Below are positions 19,351-28,216 of a stretch of 64,000 bases of DNA, in pieces. A model generated the notes under the pieces. The model was not told the DNA's origin. It saw only the letters and a program-made list of their open reading frames with translations, and ran no database searches. How positions within the stretch are numbered: the stretch's first letter is position 1; every line of letters starts with the position of its first letter. This DNA is from Vibrio galatheae (GTDB taxonomy: Bacteria > Pseudomonadota > Gammaproteobacteria > Enterobacterales > Vibrionaceae): positions 1 to 64,000 of the forward strand of contig NZ_JXXV01000033.1 of assembly GCF_000967545.1 (NCBI RefSeq). Reading direction: 5' to 3'. Both the position numbers and the translations under genes were made by a program.

Positions 19351-19968
19351 ATGGATATGCATGTTTGGCTTGCTTATGTGGCGACAGCGATTGTTTTTAG
19401 CCTAGCGCCAGGCTCTGGCACGGTGAACTCGATAAGCAATGGCTTGAGCTATGGCACGCGTCGTTCATTGATGGCGATCGCTGGACTTCAAGTCGGGCTG
19501 GCTATTCATATTGCCCTCGTTTGGATGGGAATTGGTGCCTTGGTTGCGCAATCGGCATTGGCTTTCAGCGTCATTAAATGGGTTGGTGCGGCTTATCTAA
19601 TTTGGCTCGGTATTCAAAAATGGCGCGATCGTTCGAGTTTTGTCGCACAGCAATCGAATCACCAGTTGTCAAGCATACAGCTGATGCGTAAAGCTGTACT
19701 GATTAATTTAACCAATCCAAAGTCGATTGTCTTTTTAGTCGCGCTGTTTCCTCAGTTTATTGACCCTGCGAAAGATCAACTAACTCAGCTATTGGTTCTC
19801 GGAATTACGACAGTGACGATTGATGCCTTTGTGATGTTGGGCTACACCAGTCTAGCGGCGCAAATGGGACGTTTTATACGTTCAGATAAGATTATGTCTG
19901 GCATCAATAAGGTGTTTGGCTCCATGTTCATGGGCTGCGGTGCTTTGCTTGCCGCTGCCAAAGCGTAA
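19351..19968 (+). CDS. rhtB: Homoserine/homoserine lactone efflux protein RhtB
   Basis: This LysE-superfamily exporter has about six hydrophobic segments in 205 residues. The N-terminal SLAPGSGTVNSISNGLSYG and the LTNPKSIVFLVALFPQFI motif match E. coli RhtB closely. It exports homoserine and its lactone across the inner membrane. A GAGAGGAAA ribosome site precedes the ATG. The EAL-HDOD gene begins 10 bases after the stop. Confidence 0.92.
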   Translation: MDMHVWLAYVATAIVFSLAPGSGTVNSISNGLSYGTRRSLMAIAGLQVGLAIHIALVWMGIGALVAQSALAFSVIKWVGAAYLIWLGIQKWRDRSSFVAQQSNHQLSSIQLMRKAVLINLTNPKSIVFLVALFPQFIDPAKDQLTQLLVLGITTVTIDAFVMLGYTSLAAQMGRFIRSDKIMSGINKVFGSMFMGCGALLAAAKA

Positions 19969-19977
19969 TAGGTTACT

Positions 19978-21216
19978 ATGCGACATCGGATGCAAGATAC
20001 CTATGTGGCTCGCCAGCCGATCCTCAATGCGAAACGACAAACGTTAGGTTATGAGTTGTTGTTTCGTGATGGCGAGAACAATGCCTATCCGTCCCATATC
20101 GAATCTAACCGAGCAACTTACCGCCTGATCGTAGAAAACTTTCTGTCGTTAGGGACCAATCCTGCGTTGTCTACATCGCGCTGTTTTATTAACTTCCCAC
20201 ACAGCAGCTTGGTGCGTTTGTTGCCACTCTCTTTGCCAAAAGAACAAATTGTGGTGGAAGTGCTAGAAACCTGCACGCCCAACGATGAGTTGCTCGCGGC
20301 GATTAAGCAGATTCATGCCAATGGCTACCTTATTGCCTTGGATGATTTTGTTTATAAGCCTGAGTGGGAGCGTTTCTTGCCTTATGTGCAGATTGTCAAA
20401 ATCGATATTATGGCGACGGGACTAGAGGCGTCATGCCAATTGGTGAAAGAGCGCTTAACCAAAGGGTCACGACCTAAGTTTTTGGCAGAGCGGGTCGAAA
20501 CGGAGCAAGAGTTTATTGCTACGCGCTCGGCAGGGTTTACCTTTTTTCAAGGCTACTTTTTTAGCAAACCACATATTGTTCGCCAACGTTATGTCAGTCC
20601 GCAGCATGTGATTGCGATGGAGTTGTTTCGTGAAGTATGCCGCCCTGAAGTCGACTTTGCTAAAGTTGAAAAGATCGTTGCCCGCGACGTTGCTTTGTCA
20701 TACAAGTTGTTGCGCTTCGTCAATACCATGTCGACACGAATTGAGGTGCCAATCTCTTCGTTTCGTCAGGCTTTAGTCTATTTAGGCCAGGATAGATTGA
20801 AGATTTTTGTTTCATTAGCGGTTGCTTCGTTTGTCTCGGTAAATAAACCCAAAGAGATCTATACCTTGTGTTTGCAACGTGCACAGTTCTTCTTGCTGAT
20901 GGCAAACGACAATCCCTTTGATCAGTTTCGCGAACAGGCGTTTCTAATTGGCTTGTTTTCTCTGCTCGACTCTATGCTCGATATTCCCTTGGACGAAATT
21001 GTTGAGCAACTGCCGTTAGCAACCGCAATTAAAGTCGCTTTACTCGACAGGCAAGGGCCTTATGGCGACTTGTTGACGCTTGAAGAGTGCTATGAAAGTG
21101 CTGATTGGCAAGGTATGGAGCAAGTTTGTAAGCAACTCAATTTATCTATTGATGAAGTCATGCCGCGTATCTCTCAGGCTCAGCGCTGGAGCCAAGATCT
21201 CAACACTCTTATCTAA
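19978..21216 (+). CDS. EAL-HDOD signalling protein
   Basis: The 412-residue protein joins an N-terminal EAL-like domain (about 5-200) to a C-terminal HDOD domain (about 205-390), the YuxH/CdgJ type. In the EAL part, YELLFRD stands for the EAL motif, and INFPH, VVEVLE, ALDDFVY, IVKIDI, LAERVET and FFQGYFFSKP keep most metal and substrate positions. Vibrio members of this type influence motility through c-di-GMP; whether this one is catalytic cannot be told by eye. No transmembrane segment is seen. It probably shares a transcript with rhtB. Confidence 0.88.
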   Translation: MRHRMQDTYVARQPILNAKRQTLGYELLFRDGENNAYPSHIESNRATYRLIVENFLSLGTNPALSTSRCFINFPHSSLVRLLPLSLPKEQIVVEVLETCTPNDELLAAIKQIHANGYLIALDDFVYKPEWERFLPYVQIVKIDIMATGLEASCQLVKERLTKGSRPKFLAERVETEQEFIATRSAGFTFFQGYFFSKPHIVRQRYVSPQHVIAMELFREVCRPEVDFAKVEKIVARDVALSYKLLRFVNTMSTRIEVPISSFRQALVYLGQDRLKIFVSLAVASFVSVNKPKEIYTLCLQRAQFFLLMANDNPFDQFREQAFLIGLFSLLDSMLDIPLDEIVEQLPLATAIKVALLDRQGPYGDLLTLEECYESADWQGMEQVCKQLNLSIDEVMPRISQAQRWSQDLNTLI

Positions 21217-21313
21217 TGCTTACTGACCGCAGCTTGCCTCAGGCTGCACTTTCCTACATGAAACTTTTGTGACGATTGGCTGGTTAGGCTTGATCTCAGC
21301 TTAATTTTAACCA

Positions 21314-21337
21314 AGTATATATGCATATCCATATATG
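21314..21337. promoter_or_regulatory. Putative ArsR operator/promoter
   Basis: An AT-rich stretch just before the ArsR-family gene contains the perfect palindrome ATATGCATAT (21319-21328) followed by a second CATATATG. The position and AT-rich symmetry fit an autoregulatory ArsR operator. This is inferred from pattern and place only. Confidence 0.4.
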
Positions 21338-21347
21338 AGTATGTTTT

Positions 21348-21689
21348 ATGCTACCACACCAATTCTTTAAATTGTTATCGGATGAAACCCGCGTTCGCTG
21401 CTTGATGCTAATCATGCGTGAAGAATGCTTGTGTGTAGGGGAGTTGACTGAAGCGTTGCAAGAGAGTCAGCCGAAAATTTCTCGTCATCTTGCTCAGTTA
21501 CGCTCGAGTGGCATTTTGGTGGATGTCCGCCAAGGGCAGTGGGTGTTCTATCGTCTTGCTGCCGATTTACCCGGATGGATGAAAAAATTGATTGATGACC
21601 TTGTTGCATCAAACTGCCTAAAGGCTGAGTACCAACAAGATATAGAGCGACTTCATGCAATACAGGCACGCCCTGTCTGCTGTCAGTAA
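21348..21689 (+). CDS. ArsR-family metalloregulator of the arsJ operon
   Basis: This 113-residue winged-helix repressor has the ArsR DNA-recognition helix (SQPKISRHLAQLRSSGILVD) and an ECLCVGEL segment matching the classical As(III)-binding ELCVCDL site in helix 3. A second Cys cluster (PVCCQ) ends the protein. It should repress the four-gene operon until arsenite binds. The GAPDH gene starts 24 bases downstream. The ribosome site before its ATG is weak. Confidence 0.92.
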   Translation: MLPHQFFKLLSDETRVRCLMLIMREECLCVGELTEALQESQPKISRHLAQLRSSGILVDVRQGQWVFYRLAADLPGWMKKLIDDLVASNCLKAEYQQDIERLHAIQARPVCCQ

Positions 21690-21713
21690 TTAAAGGAACG
21701 GAAGAGATAAATT

Positions 21714-22715
21714 ATGGCAATTAAAGTAGGTATTAACGGTTTCGGCCGTATCGGACGTTTGGCTTTGCGTGCTTCGTTTGATTGGCCAGAGCTAGAATTT
21801 GTGCAGATCAACGATGTTGCAGGTGATACCGCAACGTTGGCTCATTTGCTTGAGTTTGATTCAGTGCAAGGCCGCTGGCATCACGAAGTTACGGCGCAAG
21901 GTGATCAGATGATCATTGATGGTCAAGCCATTAAAACCACACAAGAGAAAGCGATTGATGCGGTTGATTGGTCTGGCTGTGATGTGGTGATTGAAGCAAC
22001 AGGTGTTCATCGCCAGGCTGCTTTCCTCAACCAATACTTAGCGCAAGGCGTGAAGCGTGTTGTGGTTTCCGCGCCAGTGAAAGAAGAAGGCGTCGCCAAT
22101 ATCGTCGTGGGCGTTAACGATCATATCTTTGACCCTGCAGTGCATAAAATTGTCACCGCTGCTTCTTGTACCACTAACTGTATTGCCCCTGTGGTCAAGG
22201 TTATCAATGAAAAACTGGGCATCGAGCATGCGTCGTTTACCACCATCCATGATTTGACTAATACCCAAACGATTCTCGATGCGCCGCACAAAGATCTGCG
22301 CCGTGCAAGAGCATGTGGCATGAGTTTGATTCCGACAACCACTGGTAGCGCGAAAGCGATCGTCGAAATTTTCCCAGAGTTAGAAAACCGCATTAATGGA
22401 CATGCCGTTCGTGTTCCACTGGCGAACGCATCTTTAACCGACATCATCTTCGAAGTGAAACAAGACACCACCGCCGAAGAAGTCAATGCACTGCTAAAAG
22501 AGGCATCGCAAGGTGAGTTGAAAGGTATTCTTGGCTATGAAGAGCGCCCATTGGTTTCTATTGATTACAAAGGTGACCAGCGCTCGACCATTGTCGATGC
22601 TCTATCAACCATGTTGGTCGGTAAGCGTATGGTGAAAATCTACGCGTGGTACGACAATGAGATGGGTTATGCGACACGTACTGCTGAGCTTGTTCGTCAA
22701 GTTGGCTTGGCATAA
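21714..22715 (+). CDS. ArsJ-associated glyceraldehyde-3-phosphate dehydrogenase
   Basis: This type I GAPDH of 333 residues has an N-terminal Rossmann motif ([14 protein letters not shown]) and the catalytic Cys152 in [10 protein letters not shown]. In arsJ operons this enzyme uses arsenate in place of phosphate and yields 1-arseno-3-phosphoglycerate, which ArsJ expels, so the net effect is arsenate removal. The position between arsR and arsJ marks it as the dedicated paralogue, not the glycolytic copy. The ribosome site is AAGGAACGGAAGAG. Confidence 0.94.
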   Translation: MAIKVGINGFGRIGRLALRASFDWPELEFVQINDVAGDTATLAHLLEFDSVQGRWHHEVTAQGDQMIIDGQAIKTTQEKAIDAVDWSGCDVVIEATGVHRQAAFLNQYLAQGVKRVVVSAPVKEEGVANIVVGVNDHIFDPAVHKIVTAASCTTNCIAPVVKVINEKLGIEHASFTTIHDLTNTQTILDAPHKDLRRARACGMSLIPTTTGSAKAIVEIFPELENRINGHAVRVPLANASLTDIIFEVKQDTTAEEVNALLKEASQGELKGILGYEERPLVSIDYKGDQRSTIVDALSTMLVGKRMVKIYAWYDNEMGYATRTAELVRQVGLA

Positions 22716-22727
22716 GGAGTGACTGAT

Positions 22728-23219
22728 ATGACACATCCAACTTGGCAACTTGATGTCGAAAATGGCGCCTTGGTATTAACCCCGTGTCCTGGAACTAAAG
22801 GTGTCGATCTAGATACCTCTCTTAACCAGCTAAAACAGCAAGGCGTTGAGGCGATTGTCACCGCGCTAGATAGTGCGGAACTGGTCAGTAAAGACGTTGC
22901 TCAACTTGGTGAGAAAGCGCAACAGCTCGGGATGCAGTGGTTCCAAATCGAGATAGAAGATGATTGTGCGCCAAATGAAACCTTTGCCGCTAAGTGGCAA
23001 CAGGCGAGCCCTGCTTTACACCAGATTGTTGAAAATGGCGGTAAAGTGGCCATGCATTGTATGGGCGGCTCGGGTCGAACAGGTTTGCTCGCAGCGCATT
23101 TGTTGTTAGAGAAGCACTGGCCGCTAGAGAAGATTATCCAGCAAGTTCAAGCGCTTCGCCCTGGTGCGTTCACTAAGCCGGTGCAAGTTGAGTACATTAG
23201 CGAGATTGCTGCACAGTAA
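22728..23219 (+). CDS. CDKN3-like Cys-phosphatase of the arsJ operon
   Basis: The 163-residue protein has the tyrosine/dual-specificity phosphatase signature HCMGGSGRTG, with Cys111 and Arg117. The start is taken as ATG 22728, 9 bases after AAGGAG; the in-frame GTG at 22719 overlaps that ribosome site. Low-molecular-weight Cys-phosphatase folds such as ArsC reduce arsenate, so this protein may act on arsenate or on an arsenylated metabolite, but that is inference. It lies between the GAPDH and arsJ genes in an apparent single operon. Confidence 0.85.
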   Translation: MTHPTWQLDVENGALVLTPCPGTKGVDLDTSLNQLKQQGVEAIVTALDSAELVSKDVAQLGEKAQQLGMQWFQIEIEDDCAPNETFAAKWQQASPALHQIVENGGKVAMHCMGGSGRTGLLAAHLLLEKHWPLEKIIQQVQALRPGAFTKPVQVEYISEIAAQ

Positions 23220-23228
23220 TCTTATCTT

Positions 23229-23261
23229 AGAGCTTTTGGATCATAGTTGTTCAAAAGCTCT
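23229..23261 (+). repeat. Inverted repeat between phosphatase gene and arsJ
   Basis: Perfect 10-bp arms AGAGCTTTTG and CAAAAGCTCT enclose a 13-base loop. There is no clear T-run after it, so it may be an attenuating or transcript-stabilising hairpin inside the operon and not a full terminator. Confidence 0.6.
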
Positions 23262-23288
23262 ATTTGCTGTCCATGGGCGAGGGAGCTT

Positions 23289-24509
23289 ATGTTGTCAAAT
23301 CTCAGTAACAGTGTGCGTCAGTATATGCTGGTGACGTTTAACTATTGGAATTTCACCATTACCGACGGCGCATTGCGTATGCTGGTGGTGCTGTACTTCT
23401 ATGACTTAGGCTATAGCGCATTCGAAATTGCTTCACTGTTTCTTTTTTATGAATTCTTTGGTGTGGTGACCAATTTAATTGGCGGTTGGCTTGGAGCAAG
23501 GTTAGGGTTAAACACGACCATGAACCTTGGTTTAGCTATGCAGATCGTTGCGTTGTCCATGCTAGCAGTGCCGAGTGTTTGGTTGACGATTCCTTGGGTG
23601 ATGGCGGCTCAAGCTTTGTCGGGGATTGCCAAAGACCTCAACAAGATGAGTGCAAAGAGTTCGATCAAAACCTTAGTTCCTGATGAGCAGCAAGGGGCGC
23701 TGTATAAGTGGATTGCGATTTTAACCGGTTCAAAGAACGCGTTAAAAGGCGCAGGCTTCTTTGTCGGTGGTTTGCTACTTTCGACGATAGGTTTTAAGTA
23801 TGCCGTACTCACTATGGCTGGCGTGCTCACACTGGTCTTTATCGGCAGCGTACTCAGCCTAGAGGCCAATCTTGGCAAGGCGAAATCTAAGCCTAAGTTT
23901 AACCAGATCTTCTCTAAGTCACCGCCGATCAACATTCTTTCCGCAGCGCGAATGTTCTTGTTTGGCGCGAGAGACGTGTGGTTTGTTATCGCGCTGCCGA
24001 TTTATTTAGGTAGCGTGTTTGGCTGGGATCACACCTGGGTCGGGGGCTTTCTTGCTGCATGGACAATTGCTTATGGTTTCGTTCAAGGTGTCGCGCCTAA
24101 GATTACAGGTAAAGCTCAGGGGCGAGTACCCGATGGACATGCGGCTATGCTGTGGGCAGGAGGTTTAGCCGTGGTTACCGCGTTGATCGCGTACGCGGTG
24201 CAGATTGGTTGGCAGCCGCAGTTGGTGATTGTCGGTGGTTTGATGATTTTCGGCGCTATCTTTGCCGTCAATTCGTCACTGCATTCGTACTTAATCGTCA
24301 GTTATGCCAAAGATGATGGCGTTTCGCTTGATGTCGGCTTTTATTACATGGCCAACGCAATAGGACGTCTAATTGGCACTATTCTTTCTGGCTGGGTATT
24401 CCAAATGGCAGGTTTGGCGGCGTGTTTATGGGTCTCTGTAGCCTTCCTGGCACTAACGACACTGATCTCGATTCGTTTACCGAAAATTAAGCACATTGCT
24501 ACGGCATAG
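23289..24509 (+). CDS. arsJ: Organoarsenical efflux MFS transporter ArsJ
   Basis: ArsJ is a major-facilitator inner-membrane exporter that expels 1-arseno-3-phosphoglycerate made by the operon's GAPDH. The 406 residues form about ten to twelve hydrophobic segments; the N-terminal VRQYMLVTFNYWNFTITDGA is characteristic of ArsJ. The start is ATG 23289 after GAGGGAGC; the frame is open to 23247. A strong terminator closes the operon. Confidence 0.95.
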   Translation: MLSNLSNSVRQYMLVTFNYWNFTITDGALRMLVVLYFYDLGYSAFEIASLFLFYEFFGVVTNLIGGWLGARLGLNTTMNLGLAMQIVALSMLAVPSVWLTIPWVMAAQALSGIAKDLNKMSAKSSIKTLVPDEQQGALYKWIAILTGSKNALKGAGFFVGGLLLSTIGFKYAVLTMAGVLTLVFIGSVLSLEANLGKAKSKPKFNQIFSKSPPINILSAARMFLFGARDVWFVIALPIYLGSVFGWDHTWVGGFLAAWTIAYGFVQGVAPKITGKAQGRVPDGHAAMLWAGGLAVVTALIAYAVQIGWQPQLVIVGGLMIFGAIFAVNSSLHSYLIVSYAKDDGVSLDVGFYYMANAIGRLIGTILSGWVFQMAGLAACLWVSVAFLALTTLISIRLPKIKHIATA

Positions 24510-24531
24510 TATAATCCACGCTTTCATGACT

Positions 24532-24568
24532 AAAAGCTGACTAAGGAAGTACTTTAGTCAGCTTTTTT
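24532..24568 (+). terminator. Terminator after arsJ
   Basis: A 13-bp stem with arms AAAAGCTGACTAA and TTAGTCAGCTTTT is followed by a short T-run. It ends the arsenic operon before the acyltransferase gene. Confidence 0.88.
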
Positions 24569-24607
24569 ATTGCTATATTCAATACGTTATTGAGTAAAGG
24601 TGGTGGT

Positions 24608-25621
24608 ATGCGCGAAAGAGTGCTGTTTTTTGATTTATTACGTTGTGTGGCAGCGGTTGCGGTGATCGCTATTCATGTCTTGGCACCTTATCGGCATGAA
24701 CTGGGCACGATACCTGTGATGGAGTGGGCGACTGCGGTTGGGGTTAATAGTGTCACGCGCTGGGCTGTGCCGGTGTTTATTCTTATTACCGGTGCCCTGA
24801 TGCTGAGTGACAAGCGCCCATTTGATGCAAAGTACTATGTCAAACGGCGTCTGGGTAAAGTCTTGCTGCCTTTTATTATCTGGTCATTGTTCTACGCCTT
24901 TTTATCTGGATGGAGTGCCAGTGGTTTTGATGGTGCGCTATCTCTGCAAGTATTGGCTGGCAGTCTCAGTCATGAAACCTACTATCACCTTGGATTCTTC
25001 TATTACTTTATTCCGCTCTACTTTGTTATACCTTTCTTCCAACTGGTGGTTAAGCAATATGGAGACAGTGCTCTTTATGCCTTTGTGGCTATTTGGTTAG
25101 CCACGACTTTGCTCTATTTGCTAAGAATCGATGGTCCCTGGAGCCATGAATTATGGCTATACAGCGGCTATTTGCCGTTGGGGTACTTACTCTATCAACG
25201 CGTACCGTTAACCAGAGTTTATGTCTCTGTGTTCGCGGTTCTGGGTTTAGCCGCGTTGTTTATCACTGGGTACATGGTGATTACTCACAGTCTTGCGGCT
25301 CATGAGTACACTGTTGGCCGCTGGTTGTCATATAAGACGCTCAATGTTGTGCTTGCAGCTAGTATGATCTTCATGCTCTGCCGTTACTTTGGGGAGGGGT
25401 TATCCGATTCGTCGAACCAAGTGATTGGTTTTATTAGCCAACATAGTTTGGGGATCTATATTCTCCACCCGATATTTTTGTGGCCAATGAAGGAGTTTGC
25501 TTGGCACCAAGGGCACCCAGCTTGGGTGATACCCGTATGGATTCTCATTAGTGGCACTGGGGCGTTAGCGCTGAGTTGGTTGCTGTCTAAATCGACACGT
25601 ACACGTTGGTTGCTACCTTAA
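24608..25621 (+). CDS. Acyltransferase 3 family membrane protein
   Basis: This 337-residue polytopic protein starts MRERVLFFDLLRCVAAVAVI and has about ten hydrophobic segments, the layout of the AT3 (OafA/NodX/WecH) family. An early conserved His (AIHVLAP) fits the catalytic His of the family. The closest type by eye is the short OafA/WecH-like O-acetyltransferase of surface polysaccharides. The substrate is unknown and there are no polysaccharide genes nearby. ATG 24608 follows AAAGGTGG; an in-frame TTG at 24590 is less likely. Confidence 0.88.
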   Translation: MRERVLFFDLLRCVAAVAVIAIHVLAPYRHELGTIPVMEWATAVGVNSVTRWAVPVFILITGALMLSDKRPFDAKYYVKRRLGKVLLPFIIWSLFYAFLSGWSASGFDGALSLQVLAGSLSHETYYHLGFFYYFIPLYFVIPFFQLVVKQYGDSALYAFVAIWLATTLLYLLRIDGPWSHELWLYSGYLPLGYLLYQRVPLTRVYVSVFAVLGLAALFITGYMVITHSLAAHEYTVGRWLSYKTLNVVLAASMIFMLCRYFGEGLSDSSNQVIGFISQHSLGIYILHPIFLWPMKEFAWHQGHPAWVIPVWILISGTGALALSWLLSKSTRTRWLLP

Positions 25622-25650
25622 GTTTTGGCTCTTCAGTAGACGGGAGAGCG

Positions 25651-25983
25651 TTAACGCTTAACAGCAAAGTGAAGAAACTTGTCGCCACGGTAAGTTAGAG
25701 TTCCTTGATCGCCAGGGTTTAACGCGTGAAAGTAGTGCACGCCTATCTGAAACTCTCTTTTGGGTCCAATGCGGCCCTTCTGAACATAGATCCAATATTC
25801 TTGGTCATCTTGCCCAGGTTGCGCATCTTCTATAGCAATAGATTGCTTGTCTAGAACTGTGACCTCAGCAGTTTGCTCAGGTGCATTCTCGCCATGGATG
25901 TGCTTGCGATAGAAACGGACAAACGCCCAGCCACTCGCAAGGGCGAAAATCACGATGATGGCAAATAATAGTGTTAAGGGCAT
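25651..25983 (-). CDS. DUF2500 family membrane protein (YhhM-like)
   Basis: The 110 residues have an N-terminal transmembrane helix (about 2-22) and a soluble beta-rich domain. The GVHYFHALNPGDQGTLTYRG segment matches the QQYHALTVGDKGTLSYKG region of E. coli YhhM, which defines DUF2500. Function is unknown. It is likely anchored with the domain outside the cytoplasm. It is convergent with the acyltransferase gene. Confidence 0.82.
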   Translation of the reverse strand: MPLTLLFAIIVIFALASGWAFVRFYRKHIHGENAPEQTAEVTVLDKQSIAIEDAQPGQDDQEYWIYVQKGRIGPKREFQIGVHYFHALNPGDQGTLTYRGDKFLHFAVKR

Positions 25984-26250
25984 GCTTTAAGCCTTTTTGT
26001 CAGTCGTCTGCTATCTATATTATCTGGAAATGTTCACTAGTGTTGGGCACGGCTCTTGCTGTATCAACAAAGAGAGTGTCAGTAAGAGGATTCTCGAGCC
26101 ATATCACATAACGAACTTGTGTAATCAGTGTAATACGTTTTAATCATTGATTCTTTTACACAAATTTACTTGAAACTTGGACGAAAAGTGGGAGAGTAGA
26201 TAGAAGAAAGATTAAACACCCCCTAAACTTAGTAGCGATGGAGGGAAACT

Positions 26251-26616
26251 ATGTCTGATATTGAAAAAGTAGTGACTCGAACACGTAAAATCGAGAGGCT
26301 CCTCCGAACGCAATATCATGCTAACGGTAAAGGAATGCACCAACTTATTACCAGCTGTGAAGAACGCTTGCCTCATGACGTGATCGATAAGTTGAGATAT
26401 ATCGCGACCATTCGTAACAAAGTGGTTCATGAAGATGATTTTAAACTAGATAGTCGACGAGACTTTCTCAGTGTTTGCGATGAGTGCGAAAAAGAACTTA
26501 CGCCAAGAAGCAGTCGATTCATTTGGAGAGCTGCGATTACCTTGATGACGTTAATTACGCTGGCGGCATTACTGTTTTATTATGCAAATTGGGATGTGTT
26601 ATCTAAGCATCTCTAG
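26251..26616 (+). CDS. DUF4145-like protein with C-terminal membrane anchor
   Basis: The 121-residue protein has a helical N-terminal domain with the pattern YIATIRNKVVHEDDF (about residues 50-64), like the RN...H motif of DUF4145/HEPN-type domains, and a C-terminal hydrophobic helix (about 93-112) that should anchor it in the membrane. It is not part of an obvious toxin-antitoxin pair: no partner gene lies within 500 bases on either side. A good GGAGGG ribosome site precedes the ATG. Function unknown. Confidence 0.7.
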   Translation: MSDIEKVVTRTRKIERLLRTQYHANGKGMHQLITSCEERLPHDVIDKLRYIATIRNKVVHEDDFKLDSRRDFLSVCDECEKELTPRSSRFIWRAAITLMTLITLAALLFYYANWDVLSKHL

Positions 26617-26710
26617 ACTAAGCGTTAAAAGTAGTACTTTTACTCAGTGCTAACTATTTATTCATATGGCTGATTTTTAACTAAAAATCGAGTGCTAAAC
26701 ATCCAGAAAA

Positions 26711-26740
26711 CAAAAAGGGACGCAATTGCGTCCCTTTTTG
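26711..26740. terminator. Perfect palindromic bidirectional terminator
   Basis: A fully symmetrical 30-bp palindrome, with arms CAAAAAGGGACGCAA and TTGCGTCCCTTTTTG, carries the A-run and T-run of a rho-independent terminator for both strands. It separates the DUF4145-like gene from the small minus-strand gene. Confidence 0.9.
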
Positions 26741-26755
26741 TTTTTATTAAATTTC

Positions 26756-26836
26756 TTAGTACATCATCGGCAGTGTCATTAGACCAACGACGACTGCGAT
26801 CATTACAAGTCCTTGTTTTTGTGAGGAAGAAATCAT
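26756..26836 (-). CDS. 26-residue single-helix membrane peptide
   Basis: The peptide starts MISSSQKQGLVMIAV and ends with MTLPMMY; nearly all residues from 9 on are hydrophobic, so it should be one short membrane-spanning helix. A strong AAGGAG ribosome site lies 7 bases before the ATG and a perfect terminator lies 15 bases after the stop, so it looks like a genuine gene unit. It resembles the class of small stress-related membrane peptides in enterobacteria, but no named family was recognised. Confidence 0.65.
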   Translation of the reverse strand: MISSSQKQGLVMIAVVVGLMTLPMMY

Positions 26837-27530
26837 AACACTGCTCCTTAAATTTGATGTTTAACGGTATGTTTAAAACAATAGCAGTATTTTGATGGTT
26901 AGATCAAGAGATTTGTCACCTAAGCCTTAAAAAAATAACTTTTCTATGCTCGATAAAGTAAATTTGTCGTCACTATTTTTATTTTTTTCTATGTGACTTT
27001 ACTGGGTTTAACCTCTGTTTTTTATTTTTAATTTTTTATCTTGTTGTTTTTATAGTTATTTTTTATTGTTGCTAAGTTGTTTCTGATTGTTTTTTTGTAT
27101 TTTCTTGGCTTTTGTAGCTGGCAGTGATTTTGTTTGTTAATTTATGTTTTTATGACTTATTTCTAACACTGGATTTAATCTTTTACTTTGTAGTCTCGTG
27201 AGATTGAGGGTGGTTTTAATAGAAAAGTAATTTTATCTATCTTGTGCTTGTTTTTTAGTTAACTGTAACTTGTTGTTTTTTAATTGTTTTGTATTTATTG
27301 ATAATCGTCATTTCTACTAATGGTGTTGTTTTTTCATTTCTAAGCGCTTGGCTTATCCTAACGCTAAATCTGTTGGTGTTAGCGCGTGAGGGAAGAACAA
27401 TAACGACGGGAGTAAAAAGGTCAGGTGTGAAACGAGGATAGTATTATCGAGATCCAAGTTTTGCTTTTTGATGGTAGACATCTTGAGCGCGGTGCCTAAA
27501 CTAGCAGCTCATTTTTATTGAGGTGTTCGA

Positions 27531-28154
27531 ATGTGGAGCTGGCTATCGGTTGCCCTATCCGGGTATATCAGTATTTCCGCTAATGAAAGCAATCATGTAA
27601 AACAGGCTGCGATGTTTAAAACAATGTCGCTGCTTATGCTACTGACTATACTCTTGAGTCATGAAGGCGCAATTGGCTTCTCGGCTGGGCTGGTATCGCT
27701 TGGTCTTATCATCTCTATACTTGCTGATGGGCTCTACATTTTTAAAAAGCAACTTAAGCTGTGCTTCGCGAGTTTTATTGCCGCACAGCTTTGCTATAGC
27801 GCATCATTTTGGTTCAAGCTTTCTGGCGACATAGTTTGGTGGTTACCCGCAATGCTGTTGGGTGTCGGAGTTGTCAGCTTCTTTTTGTTGCTGCCTAAGA
27901 TTGATCGGCTGATTTTTCCAGTTGTAATGATGGGCATTGTATTGCTACAACTCAACTGGGCTGCTGGTGAGGTATGGCTGCTTAATCAGAGTCTTGCGAG
28001 TCTAAGTGGGTTTATTGGTTCGCTGACTTTAACTTTGTCGGCAGTACTACTTGCTGTTCATGATTATCGCCACTCTATTTCTCAGGGTCGTTACCTCATC
28101 TCTGGAAGCTATCTTTTAGCCCATAGTTTAATTACTGCGTCTCTGCTTATCTAA
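27531..28154 (+). CDS. YhhN/TMEM86-type lysoplasmalogenase-like membrane protein
   Basis: The 207 residues form about eight hydrophobic segments and match E. coli YhhN, including the ILADGLYIF segment (LGDAL in YhhN), the AGEVW segment and the C-terminal GSYLLAHSLI. The Asp and His positions in these segments are those conserved in TMEM86 lysoplasmalogenases, which hydrolyse the vinyl-ether bond of lysoplasmalogens; activity in Vibrio is unproven. A GAGGTG ribosome site precedes the ATG. Confidence 0.85.
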   Translation: MWSWLSVALSGYISISANESNHVKQAAMFKTMSLLMLLTILLSHEGAIGFSAGLVSLGLIISILADGLYIFKKQLKLCFASFIAAQLCYSASFWFKLSGDIVWWLPAMLLGVGVVSFFLLLPKIDRLIFPVVMMGIVLLQLNWAAGEVWLLNQSLASLSGFIGSLTLTLSAVLLAVHDYRHSISQGRYLISGSYLLAHSLITASLLI

Positions 28155-28216
28155 AATCAAGGAAATGTTGCCCAGCTCAAGTATCCTCGCTGCAAATAGA
28201 CGTTTGAGGATCGGCC

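Larger units (their letters stand above)
26617..27530. other. Long AT-rich intergenic region with a small gene
   Basis: This 914-base gap holds a perfect bidirectional terminator (26711-26740) and one small minus-strand gene (26756-26836). From about 26930 to 27340 the plus strand is strikingly rich in T and G and poor in C, with repeated TTGTT and long T-runs; no reading frame or RNA gene was recognised there. A CGCTAA/TTAGCG hairpin lies at 27362-27384. The last 130 bases should hold the promoter of the yhhN-like gene. Confidence 0.6.

Noticed and set aside
26251..26836. Toxin-antitoxin pair of the DUF4145-like gene and the small peptide
   Set aside because: They are convergent and separated by a strong bidirectional terminator, so no operon is formed.
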